DNA of 64,000 nt, from NCBI GenBank assembly GCA_035327565.1, contig DAOLDB010000003.1, positions 62,001 through 126,000 on the forward strand, in the 5' to 3' direction. Within the stretch, counting starts at the first letter, position 1. Every line of letters starts with the position of its first letter. Both the position numbers and the translations under genes were made by a program. This stretch comes from JABDLO01 sp035327565 (GTDB lineage: Bacteria > Bacteroidota > Bacteroidia > Chitinophagales > Saprospiraceae). The notes beneath the pieces are model-generated. The model searched no databases. It was not told the origin of the DNA and saw nothing but the letters and a program-made list of their open reading frames with translations. Shown in pieces: positions 45,879 to 54,912 of the stretch.

Positions 45879-47226
45879 TTATCGTTGGACGATTTGTGCT
45901 CTATTGTTTTTTGCAACAACCATCAATTATCTTGACAGGCAGGTTTTAAGTTTATTGAAGCCCACTTTGGAAGAAGAATTTGGTTGGACCAATTCGCAGT
46001 ATGCCAACATTGCAGCTTCATTCCAGATGGTGTATGCAATAGCCATGCTTTTTGCAGGAAGAATTATTGATATGTTAGGAACAAAAAAGGGATATGCATG
46101 GGCTATCATCATTTGGTCAGTCGGCGCTATTATCCATGCATGGGCGATTCCTATAGGAGAAACCCTATTATTTGTTCTGGGCTGGATAGGTATTTTTACG
46201 ATTCCTGTTTCTGTTTTAGGATTTATATTTTCAAGGGTTGTACTTGCCATTGGCGAAGCCGGTAATTTTCCTGCTGCCATCAAAGCCATAGCAGAGTATT
46301 TTCCCAGGAAAGAAAGATCTTTTGCCACTGGCATTTTCAATTCCGGGGCAAATGTCGGAGCGATTTTAGCCCCACTTTCAGTACCTTGGATTGATGCAAA
46401 CTGGGGATGGCAATCTGCCTTTATTATTGTCGGTTCAGTGGGTTTTATATGGTTGTTATTTTGGATGTATTTTTATGAAAAACCGCTTGATCAGAAAAGA
46501 TTATCAACAGAGGAATTGGAATATATTATGAGTGGCGATGAGGATCTTTTACACATTATTGATCCACCCGATCGTTCAGAAAAAATATCCTGGATAAAGC
46601 TTTTACGTTTTCGCCAAACCTGGTCATTTGTAACCGGTAAGTTTATTACAGACGGTGTATGGTGGTTTTTTCTATTCTGGCTGCCAGCTTATCTCTATGA
46701 TCAGTACAATCTTGAGAAAACGGAACTGGTAATGCCACTGGCCATTTTATATTCGCTTACTATGTTTGGCAGTATAGGGGGAGGCTGGTTTCCAGTATAT
46801 TTCATCCATAAAGGATATGGAGTTTATCAGGCCAGAATGAAGGCAATGATAGCCATTGCTGTGATCCCATTGATAGTTTTGGTTGCCCAACCTTTGGGGC
46901 ATATCAGCTATTGGCTACCTGTCATCATCATTGGCATAGGCGCATCCGCACATCAGGCATGGAGCGCCAATTTATTTACAACAGTTTCTGACTTGTTTCC
47001 AAAAAAGACTATAGCTTCTGTTGTAGGTATAGGTGGTATGGCCGGGGGTATAGGCGGCGTATTAACGACAAAAGCAGGTGGAGCATTGTTTGATCATTAT
47101 AAAGGGCTCGGAACCATCGAAACCGGTTATACCATCATGTTTACATTTTGCGCAGTGGCATATGTTTTGGCATGGGCACTCATGAAGGCTTTGGTTCCAA
47201 AGTATAGACCAATCAATGAAATTTGA
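45871..47226 (+). CDS. MFS hexuronate-type transporter
   Basis: Major facilitator of 451 residues and about 12 helices, of the anion:cation symporter subfamily (hexuronate/ExuT-like). NYLDRQVLSLLKPTLEEEFG and GEAGNFPAAIKAIAEYFPRKERSFATGIFNSG are signature-like. The context (KDPG aldolase upstream, UxaC and GH67 in the same locus) argues for uptake of glucuronate or its methyl ether. The name exuT is not assigned because the substrate was not tested. Confidence 0.88.
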   Translation: MGNYRWTICALLFFATTINYLDRQVLSLLKPTLEEEFGWTNSQYANIAASFQMVYAIAMLFAGRIIDMLGTKKGYAWAIIIWSVGAIIHAWAIPIGETLLFVLGWIGIFTIPVSVLGFIFSRVVLAIGEAGNFPAAIKAIAEYFPRKERSFATGIFNSGANVGAILAPLSVPWIDANWGWQSAFIIVGSVGFIWLLFWMYFYEKPLDQKRLSTEELEYIMSGDEDLLHIIDPPDRSEKISWIKLLRFRQTWSFVTGKFITDGVWWFFLFWLPAYLYDQYNLEKTELVMPLAILYSLTMFGSIGGGWFPVYFIHKGYGVYQARMKAMIAIAVIPLIVLVAQPLGHISYWLPVIIIGIGASAHQAWSANLFTTVSDLFPKKTIASVVGIGGMAGGIGGVLTTKAGGALFDHYKGLGTIETGYTIMFTFCAVAYVLAWALMKALVPKYRPINEI

Positions 47227-47259
47227 AAATTGAGTGATGGTTGATAAAATTACAAGCGC

Positions 47260-48876
47260 TTAGCCGGTAAAATATATCATTATGCTTATGATAATGGTCA
47301 AAAGAATGAAACTGATGGCAACATCTGTTTTAGAATAACTCTTTCTATTTTCTAACTTTTGTTCCTTGGTTAATGTGCCAAATGAAAGTCCGGAAAATTG
47401 GGATTCGGGTTGTGGAGAGGTAAGCAAGCTCACCGCCACACACACTACGACACAAGCAAGAAACATAAAGATAGCCATATGAGAAAACGGGGTTGTTGCA
47501 AAAGAATATAAGAATGGAGAACTATCTATACTTACAGTTAATTCTGCGATGATCCGTAAGGTAGCCATGATCAAACCAAATCCCAATGTTGCAATAGCTG
47601 CCATTCCATTGATCCTTTTCCATAAAATTCCCAGTAAGAAAACTGTAGTGATAGGTGGAGCAATATATGACTGCACACTTTGTAGATATTGATAAAGCAC
47701 ACCCCCACCAATTTTTTGCATGATTGGGATCCAAAGCATACCCAAAACCACAATAAACCCGGTTGCAAGCTGACCGGTTCTCACCAGATTACGTTCTGAT
47801 GTTGCGGGTCTAAGTTTTTTAAAAATATCAACGGTAAATAAAGTGGAAGCCGAGTTAAAAACGGAAGCCAACGAACTCATAAGTGCAGCCATAAGCCCTC
47901 CTGCTACAAGGCCTTTGAGTCCTGCCGGTAGTAAATGCTGAACCAATGCTGGAAAGACCTGATCGCTTTTTTCGTACATCAGTACTCCTTGTTGTTTCAG
48001 TGCATAAGCTAATATTCCTGGAATCAAAAAAATAAATACTGGAAGCAATTTTAGAAAGGCGGCAAAAATAGCACCACGCCGTCCAATTTGTATGTTGTGT
48101 GCAGATAACGTGCGTTGAACGATGTATTGATCGGTACACCAATACCAAATTCCCACTATCATCCCTCCAAAAAACATTCCGGTCCAGGGTAAATCAGGGT
48201 CAGAAATAGGCCTCCACATGTTGAAATGATCTGAACCTACAGCCGCTCTTAATTCTGCCATACCCCCAACAGCATTATATGCCATGATAGCAATAATTAA
48301 AGATCCCAATACAAGGAAAAACATTTGAAATGCTTCAGTATAAACAACAGCTCTCATGCCTCCCAGGATTGTATAGATACCTGTCAACACTACTGTGCCT
48401 ATAGCTCCGTAAATAAAAGGAATGCCTAAAAGCTGAGAAACCACTATACCGCCTGCATAAATGGTAACAGAAACTTTTGTGAGTACATACGCGACTATAG
48501 AAAATATAGATAAAAACCAACGTGATCTTGCATCAAATCTTTTCTCAAGGAATTCAGGCATAGTAAAAACATTGGCTCTCATGTAGAAAGGCAGAAACAA
48601 CCATCCAAGTAACAAAACTATCCAGGCATGCAGCTCATAATGTGCCATGGGCATTCCGGATTCCGCTCCTGTTCCCGCCAGTCCTACAATGTGTTCAGAA
48701 CCTATATTCGATGCAAAAATAGAAGCCCCGATGACAAACCAACCCACACTTTTGCCAGCGAGGAAGTAGTCTTTAGTGGTATCGTTTTTTTGTCGTACAA
48801 CCCACCAGGCAATACCCAGTAGAATCGTAAAATATAAACCTAATACGATCCAATCAACGGTGGCGAATGTGTTCAT
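47260..48876 (-). CDS. Sodium/solute symporter (SGLT family)
   Basis: Membrane transporter of 538 residues and about 14 helices. FLAGKSVGWFVIGASIFASN, SEHIVGLAGTGAESGM and MPEFLEKRFDARSRWFLSI are typical of the SSS/SGLT family. It is the third gene after xylB and xylA on the same strand (gap 85 bases to xylA), so it is probably a sodium-xylose symporter. It could take other xylan-derived sugars. Confidence 0.9.
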   Translation of the reverse strand: MNTFATVDWIVLGLYFTILLGIAWWVVRQKNDTTKDYFLAGKSVGWFVIGASIFASNIGSEHIVGLAGTGAESGMPMAHYELHAWIVLLLGWLFLPFYMRANVFTMPEFLEKRFDARSRWFLSIFSIVAYVLTKVSVTIYAGGIVVSQLLGIPFIYGAIGTVVLTGIYTILGGMRAVVYTEAFQMFFLVLGSLIIAIMAYNAVGGMAELRAAVGSDHFNMWRPISDPDLPWTGMFFGGMIVGIWYWCTDQYIVQRTLSAHNIQIGRRGAIFAAFLKLLPVFIFLIPGILAYALKQQGVLMYEKSDQVFPALVQHLLPAGLKGLVAGGLMAALMSSLASVFNSASTLFTVDIFKKLRPATSERNLVRTGQLATGFIVVLGMLWIPIMQKIGGGVLYQYLQSVQSYIAPPITTVFLLGILWKRINGMAAIATLGFGLIMATLRIIAELTVSIDSSPFLYSFATTPFSHMAIFMFLACVVVCVAVSLLTSPQPESQFSGLSFGTLTKEQKLENRKSYSKTDVAISFILLTIIISIMIYFTG

Positions 48877-48961
48877 TAGATAGATTTTGTTTTAATGGAT
48901 TTAATGAAGTAAATCTTGAAACTTAAAATACGGATTATCAAAATATATCAAACATATGTAT

Positions 48962-50275
48962 TTATATGTACAGATTAATGATCCTTTCATAGAGTTCTTG
49001 CTGACCGCTGATGAGGGGAAGTTCTCCCACATTCATTGCATGAGCAACCAGGTCGTCTAAAGTTAATCTGCCATTTTCAAAAGCCAATCCCGGACCATTA
49101 TCAAAAGAGGCATATCTGTTTTTTAACATTTTGGGATATTCACTTTTCTCCAGAATATCCGCAGTGATAAGGAGTGCTCTTGCAAATACATCAATTCCTC
49201 CTATATGCGCAATAAACATATCCTTTAAATCAGTGGAATTCCTTCTGACTTTGGCATCAAAGTTTATTCCTCCTTTTCCCAATCCACCTGCTTTTACAAT
49301 AATCATCATAGCTTGTACTAATTCAAATAAATCCACAGGAAACTGGTCTGTATCCCAGCCATTTTGATAATCACCCCGATTAGCATCAATGCTACCCAAA
49401 ACGCCCGCATTGGCTGCAACCTGGAGTTCGTGTTCAAAAGTATGCAAGGAAAGAGTAGCGTGGTTCACTTCTATATTTAACTTAAAGTCATCCATCAATC
49501 CGTATTCCTGCAGAAAGGCTATACAAGTTGCCGCATCAAAATCATATTGATGTTTGGTAGGTTCCATGGGTTTGGGTTCAATTAAAAAAGTGCCTTTAAA
49601 ACCCTGAGCACGGCCATAATCTCTTGCCATTGCCAGAAACATTGCCAGGTGATCTTTTTCTCTTTTCATGTCCGTATTCAAAAGGGACATATAGCCTTCT
49701 CTTCCTCCCCAGAAAACAAAATTTTCACCACCCAACCGGATGGTAGCATCCAATGCATTTTTTACCTGTGTTGCAGCATGGGCGACCACATTAAATTCAG
49801 GATTGGTAGCAGCACCATTCATGTAACGGGGATGGGAGAACAGATTGGAAGTGCCCCATAGTAATTTTATTCCTGTATCACTCTGTTTTTGGGAGAGATA
49901 ATCTGTGATAAATTCCATTCGTTTGCGGGTTTCAGGTACACTGTCTCCTTCATCGATGGCATCTACATCGTGAAAACAATAAAATGGAACACAGAGCTTA
50001 CCTATGAATTCAAAAGCAGCGTCCGCTTTGTCCCTGGCTCTCTGGTAGGGATCAGACGCTTCATTCCATGGTAAATGGCGAGTTCCAGGACCAAAGGGAT
50101 CAGCGCCGGTACCACAGAAGCTATGCCAATAGGCAACAGCAAACCGAAAATGGTCCTTCATGGATTTTCCCATAACGATTCTGTTTTCATCATAATGAGT
50201 ATAAGACATGGGATCTTTAGAGTCAGAGCCTTTATATTCAATTTTTGAAATGCCCTTAAAATATTCTTTTGCCAT
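48962..50275 (-). CDS. xylA: Xylose isomerase
   Basis: TIM-barrel metal enzyme of 437 residues converting D-xylose to D-xylulose. FHDVDAIDEGD carries the catalytic His/Asp, and FLIEPKPMEPTKHQYDFDAA and GGINFDAKVRRNSTD hold the metal ligands. The long, well-conserved class II type length fits. It lies 22 bases after xylB, forming xylB-xylA-symporter. Confidence 0.97.
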   Translation of the reverse strand: MAKEYFKGISKIEYKGSDSKDPMSYTHYDENRIVMGKSMKDHFRFAVAYWHSFCGTGADPFGPGTRHLPWNEASDPYQRARDKADAAFEFIGKLCVPFYCFHDVDAIDEGDSVPETRKRMEFITDYLSQKQSDTGIKLLWGTSNLFSHPRYMNGAATNPEFNVVAHAATQVKNALDATIRLGGENFVFWGGREGYMSLLNTDMKREKDHLAMFLAMARDYGRAQGFKGTFLIEPKPMEPTKHQYDFDAATCIAFLQEYGLMDDFKLNIEVNHATLSLHTFEHELQVAANAGVLGSIDANRGDYQNGWDTDQFPVDLFELVQAMMIIVKAGGLGKGGINFDAKVRRNSTDLKDMFIAHIGGIDVFARALLITADILEKSEYPKMLKNRYASFDNGPGLAFENGRLTLDDLVAHAMNVGELPLISGQQELYERIINLYI

Positions 50276-50297
50276 AATCTTTAAGTTATATTTAAAA

Positions 50298-51785
50298 TTA
50301 GTTCGTTTCTGTCAGTTTATTAATTAATCCTTTTCTCCATTGATTATATAATTCTTCATATCTTTCTGTCAGTGCCAGATCAGGTTCAATAGTTTTTATT
50401 TTGTGAAGATCTTGGAACGCATTCGGGAAGTCAGTAATTTTATTTCCAATCAATGCGCCCCGGGCTGCTCCGATCGATCCATCTGTATTATATAGTTCAA
50501 TTTTCACTTTGAGTAAGGAAGAAAGAACCTGGCTAAATACATCACTTAAAAATAAATTGGCATGACCAGCTCGAATAACTCCAATATGAATATCATTCTC
50601 GATAAAAGATTCCATCCCAAATTTGAAGGAATAAGCTATCCCTTCCTGGACAGCCCGGTATAAATGAGAATTTGTATGGTTATTGAATTCTATTCCGCTA
50701 AACCAGGCATTGGTATTTTTATTTTGCAACATTCTTTCTGTACCATTCCCAAAAGGGTAAAAATATAAATTGGAAGCTCCCGGAAGTATAGTAGAAGCGG
50801 AATGATTCATTGAAAAATAATTGTTGGCATTAGTGATCTTCTTTATCCACGAATTTGCTATACCCACTCCATTGATACAAAGTAATATTCCTAATGAAGG
50901 AGAATCTTTTGTATAATTTACATGAGCAAAGCTGTTAACCCGCTGACTATAATCAATAAATAAAGATTGGGCTACTCCATAAACAACTCCTGAAGTGCCG
51001 GCTGTGGCTGCTACCTCTCCTTGTTTGAGTACATTCAGGGATAAAGCATTATTGGGTTGATCACCTGCTTTATAAGTAATGATTGCATTGGGGGATACTT
51101 TTAGTTCTTTAGCCCACTTTGGACTGATCTTACCATGATCATCAAAGTTCTTATGTATCACCGGAATCACTGTTGGGTCTATGCCGAAGTAATCCAATAA
51201 AGGATAGCTTAGATTTTTCAATGTAAAATCGTACATCACTCCTTCAGATAGTCCACCGATGGTTGTAGTCAGTGTACCTGACAACTTATATGCTAAATAA
51301 TCTCCGGGCAGACAAATTTTATGAATTTTATTGTAAATATCAGGTTCATTATCCTTTACCCATTTGAGTTTAGAAAGAGTAAAATTTCCAGGGCTGTTTA
51401 ACAGGTGGTTGAAACAATAATCAACTCCAAGATGGGCGAGAGCGTCGTTTCCTATTTGAACGGCTCTGCTGTCACACCAAATGATGGAAGGGCGTAATAC
51501 ACTGCCATTTTTATCCATACATACCAATCCATGCATCTGATAGGCAATACCAATGCATTCAATTCTTAAAGTATCTATATCCTGTTTGCTAATAGCAGTT
51601 GAGTAAGCATGGAGAAATGCAATCCACCACCACTCCGGATCCTGTTCAGCCCATCCAGGTTGTAGTGCGATCATTTCCATTTCAGTTTCCGGATATTGGG
51701 CATGGGCCAATACTTTACCGTTGACAATATCAAAAATAGAAACTTTAACAGAAGAACTCCCAACATCGATGCCTAAACTTAACAT
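50298..51785 (-). CDS. xylB: Xylulokinase
   Basis: FGGY-family kinase of 495 residues phosphorylating D-xylulose. The N-terminal LSLGIDVGSSSVKVSIFD is the phosphate-binding start; YQMHGLV and SIIWCDSRAVQIG are family sites; AGDQPNNALSLNVL and the late GSIGAARGALIG also match. ATG 51785 is chosen over an in-frame ATG 13 codons earlier because homologues start at MLSLGID. It is the first gene of the xyl operon, just after the terminator of the susCD operon. Confidence 0.94.
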   Translation of the reverse strand: MLSLGIDVGSSSVKVSIFDIVNGKVLAHAQYPETEMEMIALQPGWAEQDPEWWWIAFLHAYSTAISKQDIDTLRIECIGIAYQMHGLVCMDKNGSVLRPSIIWCDSRAVQIGNDALAHLGVDYCFNHLLNSPGNFTLSKLKWVKDNEPDIYNKIHKICLPGDYLAYKLSGTLTTTIGGLSEGVMYDFTLKNLSYPLLDYFGIDPTVIPVIHKNFDDHGKISPKWAKELKVSPNAIITYKAGDQPNNALSLNVLKQGEVAATAGTSGVVYGVAQSLFIDYSQRVNSFAHVNYTKDSPSLGILLCINGVGIANSWIKKITNANNYFSMNHSASTILPGASNLYFYPFGNGTERMLQNKNTNAWFSGIEFNNHTNSHLYRAVQEGIAYSFKFGMESFIENDIHIGVIRAGHANLFLSDVFSQVLSSLLKVKIELYNTDGSIGAARGALIGNKITDFPNAFQDLHKIKTIEPDLALTERYEELYNQWRKGLINKLTETN

Positions 51786-51814
51786 AGGATGGCCATTTAT
51801 AATAATAATACAAG

Positions 51815-51826
51815 AATTGTACAATT
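51815..51826. promoter_or_regulatory. 12-base palindrome upstream of xylB
   Basis: AATTGTACAATT is a perfect dyad about 30 bases before the xylB start on the minus strand. It differs from the LacI-type sites, so a different regulator might bind it. In AT-rich DNA it could also be chance. Confidence 0.3.
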
Positions 51827-51883
51827 AAAAATTATTCTAATATCTATTATCCTTTGTAATATTTCAATAGTAATGCGTATTTA

Positions 51884-51915
51884 TTAAAAAACAACCGGGC
51901 AAATATTTTGCCCGG
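51884..51915 (-). terminator. Rho-independent terminator between susCD operon and xylB
   Basis: On the minus strand a perfect 9-base stem (CCGGGCAAA/TTTGCCCGG, loop of three bases) is followed by TTGTTTTTT. It lies about 60 bases after the stop of the IPT-domain gene and before xylB, so it separates the two operons. Confidence 0.8.
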
Positions 51916-51977
51916 CTGAATTTCCACATGATCAACTATTTAATTAGAGACTTTGCAAATAAGTCAGAGTTTAATTT

Positions 51978-53087
51978 TTAATTTTTCAATACTTTGACAT
52001 CGTCAATGTAAAATTCAGTAACCGCTTCGGGGGTACCATTCATGTCAAGCATTAACCGTGTTTCACCGGCTGTAACATTGGCCACCCAAGTCCAGGAAAT
52101 TCTGGTCCATTGTGTGGTCACTTGAAAATCACCCTGGAAAAGTGCATCCGGTTGTGTGGACATCCGCATGGTGGCTCCTGGTTGAGAAGATCTGATATAC
52201 AAATAAGCCGTATAGGAAGCACCTAATTCAGTGGGGAAGAGATCAGAGGCAAACTGAAGACGCCATTGGCCGCTTGCCAATGAACCATCCCTGATTACTC
52301 TAAGTGATCTATTGCCTCTAAATACCTGTGATGGGCTTGTCGAAGCAAACATAAATTGACCGCCATTCCACTTGCCCCAATGGGTAAATTCATCACCATC
52401 ACCAAGTTCCAGGCCACTATTTAAATTCAAAGCAGGCCTGCAATCAGGATCATTCGGGTTGCTATCGCAAGGAATAAAGATACGTGAAGAGCTAATAAAT
52501 CCAGCATCACTGACTAAAGTGATGGCTTCGGATGGGGCATTGGCAGGTACAGTAAATCTTAATAGACTTGAGGTTTTTTCAGTTATGGTTGCATTAATAT
52601 TCCCGATGCGTACAGTATTCACAATATCCAGATTTGAACCTAAAATGGTGACCTGGTCGCCGGAAGCAGCTGCATAGGGAGTATAGGAAGAAATGACCTG
52701 AAGAGAAACTACCTCGATGTTTGATCTTGCCCTTTCAACTCCTGCAAATACAAAATCAACCGGTTTATTTCCCACCGAAACATTAGTAGGCACGATAAAT
52801 GTGACAGAATTGTCAGTTACCTCGATAATATTGGGGCTGGGTATACCGTCGACAAATACACTCTTCACATTGGACAAACTGGAGCCATTGGCTGTCAGTT
52901 GTGCACCGGCGCCGGTAATGGCACTTGAAAATCCTGTAATTCTGGAACTTACATCAACCGCTGTGGCTTCACCAATAGAGCCTGTAAGTTTATCATCTCT
53001 GTTGCAAGAAATAAAAAATGTAAATACAACTGCAAGGAATAAAGCAGGAAGCAGAGCGTCATATATTATTTTAAATTTTTTCATCAT
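51978..53087 (-). CDS. Surface glycan-binding lipoprotein with IPT/TIG domains
   Basis: Lipoprotein (FISC, Cys28) of 369 residues in the SusE/F position of the operon. Two IPT/TIG beta-sandwiches (about 45-130 and 130-220; GAQLTANGSSLSNVKSVFVD and GDQVTILGSNLDIVNTVRIG) are followed by a C-terminal carbohydrate-binding-like jelly roll (about 235-369; GKWNGGQFMFASTS, WRLQFASDLFPTELGASYTA, WTRISWTWVANVTAGE) that resembles CBM4/9. It probably binds xylan at the cell surface and hands it to SusCD. ATG 53087 is chosen because the longer frame would overlap susD. Confidence 0.85.
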   Translation of the reverse strand: MMKKFKIIYDALLPALFLAVVFTFFISCNRDDKLTGSIGEATAVDVSSRITGFSSAITGAGAQLTANGSSLSNVKSVFVDGIPSPNIIEVTDNSVTFIVPTNVSVGNKPVDFVFAGVERARSNIEVVSLQVISSYTPYAAASGDQVTILGSNLDIVNTVRIGNINATITEKTSSLLRFTVPANAPSEAITLVSDAGFISSSRIFIPCDSNPNDPDCRPALNLNSGLELGDGDEFTHWGKWNGGQFMFASTSPSQVFRGNRSLRVIRDGSLASGQWRLQFASDLFPTELGASYTAYLYIRSSQPGATMRMSTQPDALFQGDFQVTTQWTRISWTWVANVTAGETRLMLDMNGTPEAVTEFYIDDVKVLKN

Positions 53088-53109
53088 TCTGATATTTAAT
53101 ATGATTGTA

Positions 53110-54891
53110 TTAATTGTACCCTGGATTTTGAGGATATCTTTCATTAGCTTGTGTGGGATCTACAGCCAAATCGATGAATCCCTGAGGAATAGGCCTTAAC
53201 ACATGGAATGATTGGATTCCAACAGCGTCAGGATTGTGCTGTCTCACTCTGTCAATTAATCTGCCTGTTCTTACAAGATCAAACCATCTCATTTGTTCTC
53301 CGGCGTGTTCTCTTGATCTTTCATCGAGGATAAAATCAATACTAACCTGAGCGGGTGTAATCTCCATTTGTGATTGCATACCAGGGAATGCAGCTCTTCT
53401 TCTGATCACATTGATATATTCTGCAGCAAGACCGGAGTTGCCTAATCGAAAAGCAGCTTCTGCAGCCACAAGGTACGTTTCGGCAAACCGATACACCTGG
53501 TATGGTCTGTATGAAGTCACATTGGGATCAGTTTCAGTACCTGGCTGAGGCCTTTCAACTGCATTGAATTTTCTCATACTAGGGAAGAATTGTTTTTGTG
53601 AAGCCACTTCCTGAGGGGTAAAGACTCTGTATCTTGCCATCTGAAAAGGAGAAAGAGTGACATGGCCTGGAGGCATATATACACAAGTATCCCCTTGCTG
53701 AAATTTTTGAGTTCCTACCAGTGAAGGATCAACAATACCCTGAGCAGCTTCTGCGGCACTCCATACCGGGTACAGAGCAGGATTTGCATTGGTAGCCAAC
53801 CACACATCCTGGAATGTTTTGCTGTATCGGGAATCTATAGTTTTATTATTAAACGCTTCATGGAGCAAATATTCTGTAGGTTTAAAACGTATCCAGGGCC
53901 TTCCGTCTCTGACATTTCTTTCAAGAACATTGGAAGCATTTTCATAAAAGCATCTGAAAAAGAAATTGGATTTATTTTGTTGCAAATCAATTTCCTGCGG
54001 AGCTCCGAATCCTTGTATATTCGAAAAAATAGGATTGGAACTTTGTTGCACCGAGAAGAGTATTTCAGCATTATCGTCATTACCTTCCCGATGTACATCA
54101 GCAAAATCAGCCATCAGAGCTACGCCATAACCGGCAGCATTTTGTATCAGCTCCTGAGCAGTATTCAGCGCTGCCTGGTAATCTCCAGGTTGAGCAGCCT
54201 CAGTGGAAGCTCTTTCCAGATAGGCTTTGGCTAAAGTATGAAGTGCTGTTGCCTTCCAGGCTCTGCCTGGAGCTGGCCTGGTCTGAGGTAGATCATTGAC
54301 TGCATCTGTCAAATCATTGATAATGGCCTGATAGGTTTCTGCTAAAGTAGCCCGGGAAAATTTATTATCAGGATTTTCATTAAATTTCAAGTCTCCAGAG
54401 CCCAGGTCAAGTGTTACACCACCAAAAGTTCGCGCAAGGATGAAATACCAGTGTGCACGGATGTATTTGGCTTCAGCAACCAGACTCCTCTGAGTTTCTG
54501 TCATGTTGTCAGAAGTTCCAAATTCAATCACACCATTGCATGTGTTAATGGCGGGATATGCCCTGTTCCAGGGTGTGAGTATTTCTCCAAGAGTAGGCAA
54601 TAAGTTAAGATAATTATTAAACGGAGGGTTTGCCACCTGGTTGCCATTGGTAAACTCATCAGTACCATATACAGATAGGTTATGCGGCCCTTCAGGACCA
54701 TATGCAAACCTGAGGTAAGAGTATGCTGCGATTATTCCCCCGCGAAGTCCTTCTTCAGTCTTAAAGAATGCTGGTGTTAAAACAGCTTTAGGCTCTTCCT
54801 GGAGAATATCGCTGCAAGCTGTTGCTAAAAACAGGATGGATACAAGCACCAATTTATGAACTTGATATCCTTTTAAATTCTTCAGTTTCAT
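53110..54891 (-). CDS. SusD/RagB-family nutrient-binding lipoprotein
   Basis: Outer-membrane surface lipoprotein of 593 residues (LATAC, Cys26) that lids the SusC channel. TPAFFKTEEGLRGGIIAAYS, AEAKYIRAHWYFILARTFGG, YQVYRFAETYLVAAEAAFRL and ERSREHAGEQMRWFDLVRTG are SusD landmarks. The start is set at ATG 54891 (MKLKNLKGY) just after susC. It probably binds xylo-oligosaccharides, given the neighbouring xylanase. Confidence 0.94.
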   Translation of the reverse strand: MKLKNLKGYQVHKLVLVSILFLATACSDILQEEPKAVLTPAFFKTEEGLRGGIIAAYSYLRFAYGPEGPHNLSVYGTDEFTNGNQVANPPFNNYLNLLPTLGEILTPWNRAYPAINTCNGVIEFGTSDNMTETQRSLVAEAKYIRAHWYFILARTFGGVTLDLGSGDLKFNENPDNKFSRATLAETYQAIINDLTDAVNDLPQTRPAPGRAWKATALHTLAKAYLERASTEAAQPGDYQAALNTAQELIQNAAGYGVALMADFADVHREGNDDNAEILFSVQQSSNPIFSNIQGFGAPQEIDLQQNKSNFFFRCFYENASNVLERNVRDGRPWIRFKPTEYLLHEAFNNKTIDSRYSKTFQDVWLATNANPALYPVWSAAEAAQGIVDPSLVGTQKFQQGDTCVYMPPGHVTLSPFQMARYRVFTPQEVASQKQFFPSMRKFNAVERPQPGTETDPNVTSYRPYQVYRFAETYLVAAEAAFRLGNSGLAAEYINVIRRRAAFPGMQSQMEITPAQVSIDFILDERSREHAGEQMRWFDLVRTGRLIDRVRQHNPDAVGIQSFHVLRPIPQGFIDLAVDPTQANERYPQNPGYN

Positions 54892-54912
54892 TTTATTTAT
54901 ATTTAAAATCAA

